Source: Pseudoprimorskyibacter sp. (GTDB taxonomy: Bacteria > Pseudomonadota > Alphaproteobacteria > Rhodobacterales > Rhodobacteraceae). From it: DNA of 35,652 nucleotides. The stretch is taken from the NCBI GenBank assembly GCA_029251265.1, contig JAQXDR010000011.1, positions 1 through 35,652 on the forward strand. Reading direction: 5' to 3'. Under the pieces are notes generated by a model. The model worked only from the letters and a program-made list of their open reading frames with translations. It ran no database searches and had not been told where the DNA came from. Position 1 is the stretch's first letter; each line of letters opens with the position of its first letter. Below are positions 17,514-26,516 of this stretch, one piece after another. A program made the position numbers and the translations under genes.

Positions 17514-17641
17514 CGCCTTCTCCTTGATTGCCCCGAACCGTTCCAGCTTTTGGCGCCTAAGGTATATGTCCATAGCGCGCGCGTGCGCCCAAACGTCAAC
17601 GCCGCCAAAATTTGGTATACTATTGCTAATTTAGACCACGA

Positions 17642-17669
17642 TTGACAAACGTCATTCAATGATTGTCAA
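17642..17669. promoter_or_regulatory. Inverted repeat upstream of the thiolase operon
   Basis: TTGACAA (17642-17648) and TTGTCAA (17663-17669) form a 7-bp inverted repeat with a 14-bp gap, and TCATT-C-AATGA (17652-17662) forms a second dyad inside it. It lies between the thiolase gene and the end of the TauE gene. On the minus strand the outer arm is a perfect -35 hexamer, TTGACA. It may be an operator over the promoter, for example for a TetR- or GntR-type regulator of acyl-CoA genes. Confidence 0.45.
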
Positions 17670-17744
17670 GCAACGCGGTCCTTTTCAATGGGACCTAACA
17701 ACAAAATCCTATCTGGCCAGCCTCATGCGACAAGCTACCGTTCG

Positions 17745-18575
17745 TCAGCCAGCAACAGCTGCCTGAAGCATTCTTAGGGCAGTGATCCCCAAGAAGAGGG
17801 CAAAGGCACGCTTGATCCATTTGGTATCCAAACTGCTGGCGAGCCCGGCACCGAAAGGGGCCAGTAAAACCGTAAACGGTAAAATCAAGATTGTCGCCGC
17901 TATATTCACATACCCAAGCGACAAAGGTGGGCGACCCGGCACATCCCAGCCTGAGATTATAAAGCCAACCGTCGCGGGCAATGCAATGATCAGTCCAAAG
18001 CCAGCCGCCGTTCCCACCGCGCGACGGATATTGAAAGACAGAGCGGTTAGGATTGGAACCGAGAACGTTCCACCCCCAATTCCCATAAGCGCCGAAAAGC
18101 CACCGGTTAGAAAAGCTATCACCCAATTCGAAGCGCGTTTTTGCGGCAGTCCATCCCGGACTACCAGCGCTTTGGGAAGCGCCATGTTCAAGGCAACCGC
18201 TAACGCACAAAACCCAAACACACCCTTTAACCCCGCGGGGTCAATCACCTTGGCCGCTAATCCCCCAGCCAGTGCGCCCAATGCCATGGCAGGGGCCCAC
18301 AAGCGCAGTAAGGCCACGTCGACATTGCCCTTGCGCCAATGGGCCCTGGTAGATGACACGGATGTAAAAATGATTGTTGCAAGCGACGTTGCAACCGCCA
18401 TGTGCATTGTGAGTTCAGGCGGAAAGTCGACAAGGCTCAACATCCAAAACAGCATGGGCACGATAACAATACCACCACCAACGCCCAACAGGCCTGCCAA
18501 AATGCCTGCAACGCTTGATGATATGGACAGAACCACCAGCAAGATCAGTATGTCGTACGATGTCAGGTCTGCCAT
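17745..18575 (-). CDS. TauE/SafE-family anion permease
   Basis: A 276-residue inner-membrane protein with about eight hydrophobic segments. It shows the family repeat with glycine-rich loops: GILAGLLGVGGGIVIVPML near the N-terminus and LMGIGGGTFSVPILTAL in the second half. Members export sulfite, sulfoacetate or related anions, but many have unknown substrates. It could start at ATG 18573-18575 or the GTG just before it. It lies downstream of nqrF on the same strand, with a hairpin in the gap whose 3' arm overlaps the likely ribosome binding site GGGGGAA. Confidence 0.88.
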   Translation of the reverse strand: MADLTSYDILILLVVLSISSSVAGILAGLLGVGGGIVIVPMLFWMLSLVDFPPELTMHMAVATSLATIIFTSVSSTRAHWRKGNVDVALLRLWAPAMALGALAGGLAAKVIDPAGLKGVFGFCALAVALNMALPKALVVRDGLPQKRASNWVIAFLTGGFSALMGIGGGTFSVPILTALSFNIRRAVGTAAGFGLIIALPATVGFIISGWDVPGRPPLSLGYVNIAATILILPFTVLLAPFGAGLASSLDTKWIKRAFALFLGITALRMLQAAVAG

Positions 18576-18579
18576 CACA

Positions 18580-18603
18580 TTCCCCCAAAGTTTTGTGGGG
18601 GAA
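18580..18603 (-). terminator. Hairpin between nqrF and the TauE gene
   Basis: TTCCCCCA and TGGGGGAA (outer arms, 8 bp) enclose eight bases. On the minus strand it follows the nqrF stop by about 60 bases. It could end the nqr transcript, but it has no T-run in that direction. Its 3' arm carries GGGGGAA, the likely ribosome site of the permease gene, so it may instead hold back translation. Confidence 0.5.
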
Positions 18604-18662
18604 TAAAGTGGGCAGAGACCTATGGCAAGGCCACCATTCCACGCACAGGCCGACTTAGGATG

Positions 18663-19886
18663 TTACCCGCCAAAATCATCCAGCATGATATCTTCTTTAT
18701 CGACGCCCAATTCAATCAGCATGTTTGTCACAGATACATTCATAATTGGGGGACCGCACATATAATACTCGCAGTCCTCGGGATTGGGATGGTCTTTAAG
18801 ATACTGCTCATAAAGCACGTTGTGGATGAACCCCTTGTGGCCGTCCCAATCGTCCTCTGGCAGGGCATCAGACAGCGCAACATGCCACGTGAAATTTGAA
18901 AACTGTTCGGCAAGCGCGTCAAAGTCTTCGACAAAGAACATTTCACGCCGTGATCGCGCGCCGTACCAAAAAGTAATTTTGCGATCACGGTTTTCCAAAC
19001 GCTTAAGCTGATCAAAAATGTGACTGCGCATAGGCGCCATGCCCGCGCCACCGCCAACAAAGACCATCTCTTTCTGTGTATCCCGCGCATAAAATTCACC
19101 AAACGGACCCGATATGGTCACCTTGTCACCCGGCTTGAGGTTAAAGATGTAGGACGACATCTTGCCGGGCGGAATACCAACTGATCCGGGCGGAGGCGAG
19201 GCAACCCGCACGTTCAGCATGACCATCCCCTTTTCCTCGGGGTAGTTGGCCATGGAATAGGCCCGCTCTAGCGGTTCATCGACAACGGATTGATATTGCC
19301 ACAGGTTGAAACGATCCCAATCTTCGCGATAGTCGTTTTCCACATCAAATTCAGTATAATTGATTTTGTGGGCAGGTGCTTCAATCTGGATGTATCCACC
19401 CGCCCTGAAATTCACATCTTCGCCTTCTGGCAGATCCAAAATCAGGGCTTTGATAAAAGTCGCAACATTTTCGTTGGACCGAACCGTACATTCCCATTTT
19501 TTGACGCCAAAGACTTCTTCCGGGACCTCAATTTGCATATCTTGCTTGACGGCCACCTGACAGGAAAGACGATCCCCGCAGGCAGCCTCTCTTTTTGTGA
19601 TATGGCTTTCTTCTGTGGGTAAAATGGATCCACCACCTTCATGAATTTTGACCCTGCACTGTGCGCAGGTTCCCCCGCCACCACAGGCAGACGGGACGAA
19701 AAGCTTCTGTTCTGCAAGGGTTTGCAAAAGCTTGCCACCGGCGGGCACGGAAACAGTCTTTTCTCCGTTAATGGTGATATTAACGTTCCCAGTAGACACC
19801 AATCGCGACCGCGCCGTCAAAATAACACTCACCAACGCCAAAACGATCAGTGTAAAAAGCAAGATACCTAAGCTAAATGTTGCCAC
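18663..19886 (-). CDS. nqrF: Na+-NQR subunit F (NADH dehydrogenase, FAD and 2Fe-2S)
   Basis: A 407-residue subunit that accepts electrons from NADH and feeds the Na+-translocating quinone reductase. One N-terminal membrane helix is followed by a plant-type ferredoxin domain with cluster cysteines C68, C74, C77 and C109 ([18 protein letters not shown]). The FAD domain has RAYSMANYP and the NADH domain [13 protein letters not shown] and YYMCGPP, ending in LDDFGG. It starts with GTG (19884-19886), 13 bases after the nqrE stop. Last gene of nqrABCDEF. Confidence 0.97.
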   Translation of the reverse strand: MATFSLGILLFTLIVLALVSVILTARSRLVSTGNVNITINGEKTVSVPAGGKLLQTLAEQKLFVPSACGGGGTCAQCRVKIHEGGGSILPTEESHITKREAACGDRLSCQVAVKQDMQIEVPEEVFGVKKWECTVRSNENVATFIKALILDLPEGEDVNFRAGGYIQIEAPAHKINYTEFDVENDYREDWDRFNLWQYQSVVDEPLERAYSMANYPEEKGMVMLNVRVASPPPGSVGIPPGKMSSYIFNLKPGDKVTISGPFGEFYARDTQKEMVFVGGGAGMAPMRSHIFDQLKRLENRDRKITFWYGARSRREMFFVEDFDALAEQFSNFTWHVALSDALPEDDWDGHKGFIHNVLYEQYLKDHPNPEDCEYYMCGPPIMNVSVTNMLIELGVDKEDIMLDDFGG

Positions 19887-19899
19887 GTGTTGTGCCCCC

Positions 19900-20508
19900 T
19901 CAGAGTTTCACGCCGCTGAACGACATAAAGGCCATAGCCATAAGGCCCGCAGTGATAAAAGTAATCCCCAAGCCCTGTAAACCATCTGGAATATCAGAAT
20001 ATTTCAGTTTTTCGCGCACCCCGGCCATGGCGGTAATCGCCAAAGCCCAACCAAAGCCGGATGAGACGCCGTAAGTCACGCTTTCGGTAAAGTCATAGCC
20101 GCGTTCAACCATGAAAAGCGATCCGCCCAAAATGGCGCAATTCACTGTAATCAAGGGCAGAAATACACCCAACGCATTGTAGAGCGGCGGAAAATACTTG
20201 TCGAGCACCATCTCAAGGATCTGAACCAGCGCCGCGATAACACCGATGTACGAAATCAGGCCCAAAAAGGTCAAATCCACATCCGGAAAACCAGCCCATG
20301 CCAATGCTCCGGGTGCCAGCAAATATCCTAGGATCAGATTGTTTGCAGGCACCGTAATCGATTGAACGACCATCACCGAAATGCCTAATCCAATCGCAGT
20401 CGAGATCTTTTTTGAAACGGCGATGAACGTGCACATGCCAAGAAAAAACGACAAGGCGAGGTTTTCAACAAAGATCGCTTTGACAGCAAGCGAAATAAGA
20501 TCTTCCAT
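19900..20508 (-). CDS. nqrE: Na+-NQR subunit E
   Basis: A 202-residue membrane subunit with six hydrophobic helices. It is one of the paired subunits (with NqrD) that hold a shared iron centre inside the membrane: the conserved Cys lies in [11 protein letters not shown] and in [16 protein letters not shown]. Related to RnfA. Its ATG overlaps the nqrD stop by one base, so translation is coupled. Confidence 0.96.
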   Translation of the reverse strand: MEDLISLAVKAIFVENLALSFFLGMCTFIAVSKKISTAIGLGISVMVVQSITVPANNLILGYLLAPGALAWAGFPDVDLTFLGLISYIGVIAALVQILEMVLDKYFPPLYNALGVFLPLITVNCAILGGSLFMVERGYDFTESVTYGVSSGFGWALAITAMAGVREKLKYSDIPDGLQGLGITFITAGLMAMAFMSFSGVKL

Positions 20509-21161
20509 TAGTGCGCCTCCACTGTCTGAATTTTATATTCACGCTCTTCGACTTGCGCAGGCTTCCATGTGCGGAATCCCCAAATCAGCAATCCAATGAT
20601 AAAAAAGGCAGATGGCGGTAATAAAAGCAGCCCGTTGGGCACATACCACCCCCCGTTGTTGACAGTTTCAAGGATCGTAACGCCGAACAAACTACCCGAA
20701 CCAAACAACTCACGGATGACCCCAACAAGCATCAGGATTAAACCATACCCCAGGCCGTTGCCCACGCCGTCGATAAAGCTGTCAACCGGCGGATTTTTCA
20801 TGGCAAATGCTTCAGCCCGCCCCATGACAATGCAGTTGGTTATGATCAAACCGACAAAGACGGACAAAGTCTTTGAAATTTCAAACGCATAGGCTTTCAA
20901 CATTTGGTCGACCAAGATCACCAAGGACGCAATGATAACCATCTGGACAATGATCCGGATCGATCCAGGAATTTGACTGCGGATCATCGAAATGAACATA
21001 GACGAAAAGCCAGTGACCAAGGTCACCGCAACAGCCATCACAAATGCCACCTGAAGCGACGATGTCACAGCCAGAGCCGAACAAATACCCAGCACCTGCA
21101 AGGTAATCGGGTTGTTGTCGACCATCGGATCAATCAACATTTCCCTGCGTGTTTGCGCCAT
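20508..21161 (-). CDS. nqrD: Na+-NQR subunit D
   Basis: A 217-residue membrane subunit with six hydrophobic helices, related to NqrE and RnfE. It has the conserved Cys in [11 protein letters not shown] and in [15 protein letters not shown], which with NqrE coordinate the membrane iron. [19 protein letters not shown] is the family-typical loop. The ATG overlaps the nqrC stop by one base. Confidence 0.96.
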   Translation of the reverse strand: MAQTRREMLIDPMVDNNPITLQVLGICSALAVTSSLQVAFVMAVAVTLVTGFSSMFISMIRSQIPGSIRIIVQMVIIASLVILVDQMLKAYAFEISKTLSVFVGLIITNCIVMGRAEAFAMKNPPVDSFIDGVGNGLGYGLILMLVGVIRELFGSGSLFGVTILETVNNGGWYVPNGLLLLPPSAFFIIGLLIWGFRTWKPAQVEEREYKIQTVEAH

Positions 21162-21964
21162 TAGACGTCCCCCGCTTTGAGGTTTTCCAAGAAAGGACCA
21201 AAGCCTGCCTCGCCCATCCAGAACTTGACCAGATTATCAACGCCGGCCGTGGTTAACGTCGCCCCGGCCAGTGCATCAATATGGTACTCTTTACCTGCTG
21301 CGGGTTGGGTTTTGGCAACGGTGATTTGCAACTGTCCGTTGTCATCCGCCAGCCGTTTGCCATTCCACAGAGCCTTCCAACGCGGGTTATCAACTTCGGC
21401 ACCAAGGCCGGGAGTTTCGGCGTGTTCATAAAACTGAAGAGCAAAGATATCGTTGCCGTTTTCCTCGATGGCAATAAAGCCATACAAAGTTGACCATAGC
21501 CCATATCCGTGGATCGGCAGAATGACTTTATCGATAGCACCAGAGTTATCGCGTAGCAGGTAAATTGTTACATACTGACCTTTGCGCCCAATCCCTGCTG
21601 GATCATCGTCAAGGGCTATAGAGGTTGCGGGATCATCTGCGGCCCTGCGATCATCAAATGTTGCCGGATCAAATTGATCCGCAAAGGTTCCGTTGGCCAA
21701 TTCCAGTACATGAGGCTCAAAGGCCTGAAAGGCTTCAACAACATCAGCACCCGGGTCATAAATTCCGGCAACTTGCAAGATATTGGTTTGTTTGTCTTTG
21801 AGCGCATTAACAGCCTGAACGGGCCGCAGAGCAACGGCGGCAGCCGATACCACCATGGATGCAACAAGACAAAGCGTCACCGCAACAAAGACTGTTTTTC
21901 CAACACCGTCAGCCGGAGCATCCAGAAAACGGCGGATTGGACCTTTGGGTGTATTCTCAGACAT
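21161..21964 (-). CDS. nqrC: Na+-NQR subunit C (covalent FMN)
   Basis: A 267-residue subunit with one N-terminal membrane helix (about 24-46) and a periplasmic FMN-binding domain. The flavinylation motif is DALAGATLT, with Thr238 as the expected FMN attachment site; ApbE, encoded nearby, should perform it. I start at ATG 21962-21964, which overlaps the nqrB end by eight bases; an open extension of 13 codons upstream lies wholly within nqrB. The domain [11 protein letters not shown] is typical of the family. Confidence 0.95.
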   Translation of the reverse strand: MSENTPKGPIRRFLDAPADGVGKTVFVAVTLCLVASMVVSAAAVALRPVQAVNALKDKQTNILQVAGIYDPGADVVEAFQAFEPHVLELANGTFADQFDPATFDDRRAADDPATSIALDDDPAGIGRKGQYVTIYLLRDNSGAIDKVILPIHGYGLWSTLYGFIAIEENGNDIFALQFYEHAETPGLGAEVDNPRWKALWNGKRLADDNGQLQITVAKTQPAAGKEYHIDALAGATLTTAGVDNLVKFWMGEAGFGPFLENLKAGDV

Positions 21965-23156
21965 GGCGCTTCGCCCTGCGTTTGATGTTGGCCTGAACGA
22001 CAAAATGGTCGATCAGCGGCGCAAAAACATTTCCAAACAGAATGGCCAGCATCATTCCCTCTGGAAAGGCTGGGTTAATGACACGGATCATGACGACCAT
22101 AACGCCGATCAGCGCACCATAAATGTAACGACCAGTGTTGGTGTGGGAGCCTGAAACCGGCTCTGTCACCATGAAAACAAGCCCGAAGGCATAACCGCCT
22201 ACAACCAGATGCCAATACCACGGCATAGCAAACATTGGATTGGTGTCCGACCCCACGACATTCAGCAGCATCGAAAAACCAATCATGCCAGCCAGACAGC
22301 CAACCACCATTCGATAATTACCGATTTTCGTAGCCAATAAGAACATCAGCCCAAACAGACAGGCCAATGTTGATGTCTCGCCCATCGAGCCGGGAACAAA
22401 CCCAAGAAAGCTGTTCCACCACGTCATACCCTGACCAGCCAGCGCCTGCATGCCATCTGCCGCAGAAACAGCCAGAGCCGTCGCGCCGGTATATCCATCA
22501 ACCGGCACCCAAACGCTGTCGCCGGAAAGTTGCGCGGGATAGGCGAAGTACAAAAACGCCCGACCGGTCAATGCTGGGTTCAAGAAGTTTTTGCCGGTTC
22601 CGCCAAAAACCTCTTTGCCGATAACAACACCAAAGATAATCCCAAGCGCAACCTGCCAGAGTGGCGTCGTTGCCGGCAAAATCAACGCATACAGCATTGA
22701 TGAGACGAGAAAGCCCTCGTTGACTTCGTGCTTACGCACGGTCGCAAAAATAACTTCGAACAAGCCCCCTGCAACCAGCGTTGTGATGTAGATTGGCAGG
22801 AAATACGTCAGCCCGTGCAACATGTTCGCAAGGGGATTGGCAGGGTTGAACCCGATACCCAGCCCCCCAATGATAGCCGCACGCCATCCCGAAGCGCCAA
22901 AATCAGCGATCGCCATGTTGGTTTGATAGCCTGTATTATAGAGCGCCATCAGGATACACGGAACGGTCGCCAGGACCACGTAGGTCATGATCCGTTTCAT
23001 ATCGATATAGGACCGTGCATGTGGCGCGGCTGTTGTCACCGCTTTCGGCGTATAGAGAAAGCTTTCCACCATCTCGTAGAGGGGAAAGTAGCGTTCCCAC
23101 TTGCCGCCTTTTTCAAAATTTGGCTCTATTCGATCAAAAAAGTTACGCAATCCCAT
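21957..23156 (-). CDS. nqrB: Na+-NQR subunit B (covalent FMN, membrane channel)
   Basis: A 399-residue integral membrane subunit, about ten helices, which forms the Na+ path and binds FMN and riboflavin. The flavinylation motif DGYTGATAL places FMN on Thr226. The N-terminal stretch [15 protein letters not shown] and the segment [20 protein letters not shown] are family hallmarks. The start is four bases after the nqrA stop, and the end overlaps nqrC. Confidence 0.97.
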   Translation of the reverse strand: MGLRNFFDRIEPNFEKGGKWERYFPLYEMVESFLYTPKAVTTAAPHARSYIDMKRIMTYVVLATVPCILMALYNTGYQTNMAIADFGASGWRAAIIGGLGIGFNPANPLANMLHGLTYFLPIYITTLVAGGLFEVIFATVRKHEVNEGFLVSSMLYALILPATTPLWQVALGIIFGVVIGKEVFGGTGKNFLNPALTGRAFLYFAYPAQLSGDSVWVPVDGYTGATALAVSAADGMQALAGQGMTWWNSFLGFVPGSMGETSTLACLFGLMFLLATKIGNYRMVVGCLAGMIGFSMLLNVVGSDTNPMFAMPWYWHLVVGGYAFGLVFMVTEPVSGSHTNTGRYIYGALIGVMVVMIRVINPAFPEGMMLAILFGNVFAPLIDHFVVQANIKRRAKRHV

Positions 23157-23160
23157 CAGG

Positions 23161-24504
23161 TCAGCCTTCCTTTTCGATTTTTGTGAGACTGTCTCTCAGA
23201 GCCTGTCCATATTCGTATTTGGCAGGACAGGCGAACCCAACAAGACCAAGATCTTCTTCGTCCAATTCAAGGGCGCCCAATGCCTGTGCCTGATCTGTAT
23301 CCATCACCAGAAGAGACCTCAAAAGCTGCGTTGGCAGAAAATCATGCGGCATAAGTTCTTCGAATGTGCCCAGCGGAACCATTGCACGCCGCCCACCATT
23401 CAAGTTGCTGGTAAAGGCATACAGCTTTTTGGACATGGCAGAGCCAAGAACGGGCTGAAACGCAAATTTTGATGGCATGGGACGCACCCATCCCAGAGGG
23501 ATTTGTGCCCTATCCTCTTCGATAAGCGTGATTTGCCGCGCATATCGGCCGAGGTAGGCGCTTGGCCCCTGACCTGCGCGGCCCGACAATACCGACCCAG
23601 AAATCATACGCACCGCCATGCCCTGCGGCAGGTCGTGTGCCAAAAGATCGCTCATCGAGGCGCCCATAAGCGTTTGCACCAAGCGCGGAGCAGCGCATGC
23701 AGGACCGGACAATGCCACAACCCGAGAGGCGTCATGATACCCTGTCAGGAAAAGCCGGCCAATTACCAAAACGTCTGCATACCCAATTGTCCAGACTGTC
23801 CGCGTCGCGCTTGGCGGCTCTAAAAAGTGCATGTGCGTGCCCGCCAACCCTGACGGGTGCGGTCCCGAAAATCCAACACATTCAATCCCAGGTATATCGC
23901 TGCCCGGCAGTTCTGCACCGAGGGCTTGGCACAGGTATGTGGTGCCTTCTGACAGCTTTGCGATGGCCGCCAAGCCCGTGGAAAAGGCGTTGGCCTCGGC
24001 CATGATGATAGGTACGGGATTGGGCGCCAAAGGTTCTGAATCCATCGCCGTCACATAGATTGCAGCGGGGCGGGTTTCCGGACTGGGTACCTTGGAATAT
24101 GGCCGGGTCCGAAATGACGTCCATAATCCAGCAGCGCACAGCTTTTCCATCACACCATCGGCCGTATCTATGCTGCCAGTATCGGCGAAAGACACAGGCT
24201 CTGCCGCGTCGTTATCAAGCTCTATCTCAACACTAATTAATTTGCGTCGTGCACCGCGATTGATAGATTTGATCCGTCCGGACGCTGGTGACACAACCTT
24301 GACCGATGGCAGATCTTTATCCGTAAGAACAGGACTGCCAGCAGCCACAACATCGCCTTGCTGAACGGTAAGGCGCGGCTTGAGCCCAATATAGTCATCC
24401 CCAAGCACTGCAACGGTGCTGATAGATGGGACACCCTGAACCCCAGAGCCAGCCACCCCGGTGATTGGCAGATCCAGTCCCTTGCGCAATGAAAATTGTC
24501 GCAC
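23161..24504 (-). CDS. nqrA: Na+-NQR subunit A
   Basis: A 447-residue peripheral subunit on the cytoplasmic face, part of the quinone-binding region. It starts with GTG (24502-24504) in the family-typical [15 protein letters not shown], then [20 protein letters not shown] and a biotin-carrier-like part with [13 protein letters not shown]. The C-terminal part has [15 protein letters not shown]. First gene of nqrABCDEF. The divergent gene apbE begins 95 bases away, and an inverted repeat in this gap may control both. Confidence 0.96.
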   Translation of the reverse strand: MRQFSLRKGLDLPITGVAGSGVQGVPSISTVAVLGDDYIGLKPRLTVQQGDVVAAGSPVLTDKDLPSVKVVSPASGRIKSINRGARRKLISVEIELDNDAAEPVSFADTGSIDTADGVMEKLCAAGLWTSFRTRPYSKVPSPETRPAAIYVTAMDSEPLAPNPVPIIMAEANAFSTGLAAIAKLSEGTTYLCQALGAELPGSDIPGIECVGFSGPHPSGLAGTHMHFLEPPSATRTVWTIGYADVLVIGRLFLTGYHDASRVVALSGPACAAPRLVQTLMGASMSDLLAHDLPQGMAVRMISGSVLSGRAGQGPSAYLGRYARQITLIEEDRAQIPLGWVRPMPSKFAFQPVLGSAMSKKLYAFTSNLNGGRRAMVPLGTFEELMPHDFLPTQLLRSLLVMDTDQAQALGALELDEEDLGLVGFACPAKYEYGQALRDSLTKIEKEG

Positions 24505-24525
24505 GTCGACCTCGTTTTGATTCTG

Positions 24526-24547
24526 TTTGTGTGCTTATGCATACAAA
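24526..24547. promoter_or_regulatory. Inverted repeat between nqrA and apbE
   Basis: TTTGTGTGC (24526-24534) and GCATACAAA (24539-24547) pair at eight of nine positions with a TTAT centre. It lies in the 95-base divergent promoter gap, 22 bases from the nqrA start and 53 from the apbE start. A shared operator is likely; the bound regulator is unknown. Confidence 0.5.
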
Positions 24548-24599
24548 GTTTCAAAAAGTAAGTGCGTCTTAAAGTTCCATAGCATTTTCTGGTTGAACA

Positions 24600-25682
24600 A
24601 TGCAGATAATGCCGAAATTACGTGCGTCATTCTTAACGGAGGGATTCCCTTTGACTGGCCTTGCAAAATTATCGCGCCGTAGCTTTATGGTTCTTCCAAT
24701 AGTTGCGGCTGCCTGTAAACCTGCTGCCAGCGTTCTAGAGCTGTCAGGCCTAAGCATGGGCACCACTTGGAATGTTGTTGCAGTCAACGCACCAAAGTCT
24801 GTTGACAGTGACACCGTGATGCAAACCATCAACGCTGCGTTGTCAGAAGTTAATTCACAGATGTCCAACTGGGACCCGCAGTCAGAGGTGTCCCGAATTA
24901 ACGCGAGCATGTCGGCAGAGACGCATCATCTGTCAGCAGGACTATCACATGTGATGCAAGCAGCTGAATCTGTGCGTGACGCCAGTTCGGGCCGATTCGA
25001 CACCACAGTCGGTCCGCTGGTCGAATTGTGGGGGTTTGGCGCAACAGGCAGTCGATCGCACGTACCCACTGAGGATGCGGTCGCGCAATCCTTGAGCCGT
25101 GTAGGGCATGGCAATACGCTACAAATTGGCGACGGGACGCTTCGAAAGACGTCCTTGGATGCGCAGATTTATCTTGCAGCCATCGGCAAAGGGTATGGCG
25201 CTGATCGTGTTGGTGCCGCGCTGCAAGAGCTTGGCATTTCCGATTTTATGGTAGAAATTGGCGGTGATCTTTATGCATCGGGTCGCAATCCTCAAGGCGG
25301 TCAGTGGCAAATTGGAATTGAAGCGCCGCAGACATGGACGCGTGGGGTGATGCAGGTTGTGGGTATATCGGATTTGGGCATGGCCTCATCTGGTGATTAC
25401 CGCAACTATTTTGAACAGGACGGGCAACGTTTTAGCCACGTGATAGACCCGACGACGGGCAGGCCAATCACACATCGCACTGCCTCTGCCACTGTTCTGG
25501 CAGAAAACGGAATGCTTGCGGATGCCTGGGCCACTGCAATGCTCACTCTGGGCCGCGATAAAGGGCTGGAGATAGCGGAAAAAAACAATATCGCCGTTCT
25601 TTTTGTGGATCGCGACCCGTCTGTTCGCGAACTACGGTTCACAACGACTGCAAGCTCGCAATTTACTGCGCTACAGGCCTAA
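24600..25682 (+). CDS. apbE: FAD:protein FMN transferase ApbE (lipoprotein)
   Basis: A 360-residue flavin transferase that attaches FMN to threonines in NqrB and NqrC. The N-terminus has SRRSFMVLPIVAAAC, a lipoprotein-type signal ending at Cys39, so it should be anchored at the outer face of the inner membrane. Family motifs: LSGLSMGTTWNV, FDTTVGPLVELWGFG, AAIGKGYGADRV, GGDLYASGRNP, FSHVIDPTTGRPI and the metal-binding Asp in GMLADAWATAML. Start could be ATG 24600 or 24609. nqrM follows directly, so both maturation factors form one divergent unit beside the complex they serve. Confidence 0.95.
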   Translation: MQIMPKLRASFLTEGFPLTGLAKLSRRSFMVLPIVAAACKPAASVLELSGLSMGTTWNVVAVNAPKSVDSDTVMQTINAALSEVNSQMSNWDPQSEVSRINASMSAETHHLSAGLSHVMQAAESVRDASSGRFDTTVGPLVELWGFGATGSRSHVPTEDAVAQSLSRVGHGNTLQIGDGTLRKTSLDAQIYLAAIGKGYGADRVGAALQELGISDFMVEIGGDLYASGRNPQGGQWQIGIEAPQTWTRGVMQVVGISDLGMASSGDYRNYFEQDGQRFSHVIDPTTGRPITHRTASATVLAENGMLADAWATAMLTLGRDKGLEIAEKNNIAVLFVDRDPSVRELRFTTTASSQFTALQA

Positions 25683-25949
25683 GTGGATCACCACCTGATG
25701 TTGGAATTTTTCCTTGCCTTTGGTCTTTTGATGGCCGTCATGGTTGGAATGGCGCTTGGCGTGATCTTGTCCGGCCGCACGATCAAGGGCAGTTGCGGCG
25801 GATTGAATGCTATCAGTGATGCAGACCATTGTTTGGTCTGCAAAAAAGAGATTGACCCAGACAGTCCGCTGCGGGACCGACTTGCCTGCCCACGCGCGCG
25901 CAAAATGCTTGAAAACGCAGGGCTTGATCCAGAGGCACCACCTAGCTGA
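25683..25949 (+). CDS. nqrM: Na+-NQR maturation protein NqrM
   Basis: An 88-residue protein of the DUF539/NqrM family: one membrane helix (about 9-30), then four cysteines (C38, C50, C53, C69) in the pattern CGG, CLVC and ACP. NqrM is needed to deliver or insert the iron between NqrD and NqrE. The GTG start directly follows the apbE stop TAA, which means translational coupling; an internal ATG at 25698 is the alternative. Its end overlaps a short opposite-strand gene by eight bases. Confidence 0.94.
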   Translation: MDHHLMLEFFLAFGLLMAVMVGMALGVILSGRTIKGSCGGLNAISDADHCLVCKKEIDPDSPLRDRLACPRARKMLENAGLDPEAPPS

Positions 25950-26124
25950 CGTCTATAGGTACAAATGCTAGTATCGCAAAAGACGATGCCGTAAAAAGAC
26001 CAAAGACCCACAACTGCCACCTCGGACCTTCCGCTACCCACGAGCGGCGATATTGGTATCCACTAAGACACGCCAAGACAAACACGATAGTGGCCAGTTT
26101 CGGCGTCAAAGTGAGATACAGCAT
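25942..26124 (-). CDS. Small membrane protein of unknown function
   Basis: A 60-residue protein with two hydrophobic segments (about 8-24 and 37-56) joined by a basic loop, GYQYRRSWVAEGPRWQLWVFG. I do not recognise a named family, but the layout, with an aromatic-rich loop and clean membrane helices, looks like a real short gene. It converges on nqrM and overlaps its last bases. GAGGGC lies about seven bases before the ATG. Confidence 0.55.
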   Translation of the reverse strand: MLYLTLTPKLATIVFVLACLSGYQYRRSWVAEGPRWQLWVFGLFTASSFAILAFVPIDVS

Positions 26125-26516
26125 GCTCTGCCCTCTTTTCAGTTTCTGTAGAATTGCAAGACTGTAAGGCCGGTGCCACGGCTTTGCCTAACTATTTTGG
26201 TTGCACAATGTATATGGCTTGTGTGTCACAGGGTCCGCAGCCACATAAAAACCAGAAGTGATCCTGACGTCTAAACTTTATGGCCGCGTATGACAGCCCC
26301 GAATACGCTGCGACCCTTTGCATAATATTGCACTATGCTACGATTCCACATGGTCACCGTGCCCAAAAGGCATTGAAAAGTGCTTCATTTACAGAAATCA
26401 CTAAGGGAATGCGACGAATTACCCATATACAACAGCGTCTGCAGACGCTAGGTGCGTCAGACTTAGGTGTTCTCGATCCCTGCGAGAGGCCAAGCCTATG
26501 TAGGACGGATCTCCAC
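26125..26516 (+). promoter_or_regulatory. Long leader region of the DEAD-box helicase gene
   Basis: About 390 bases without a separate gene. Near its end lie a perfect 16-bp palindrome, AGCGTCTG/CAGACGCT (26434-26449), and a small hairpin with arms TCTCG and CGAGA (26471-26487). Both are within 85 bases of the helicase ATG and may act as an operator or as RNA structure. The helicase frame is open upstream to 26280, but that part does not look like protein of the family. Confidence 0.45.

Noticed and set aside
17782-18606. A 274-codon open frame on the plus strand opposite the TauE gene
   Set aside because: The minus-strand permease has clear repeats and membrane helices; the plus-strand product is Pro/Lys-rich with no family sequence.
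26280-26516. An N-terminal extension of the DEAD-box helicase
   Set aside because: The added 79 residues show no helicase or membrane character, and the Q-motif region starts right after ATG 26517.
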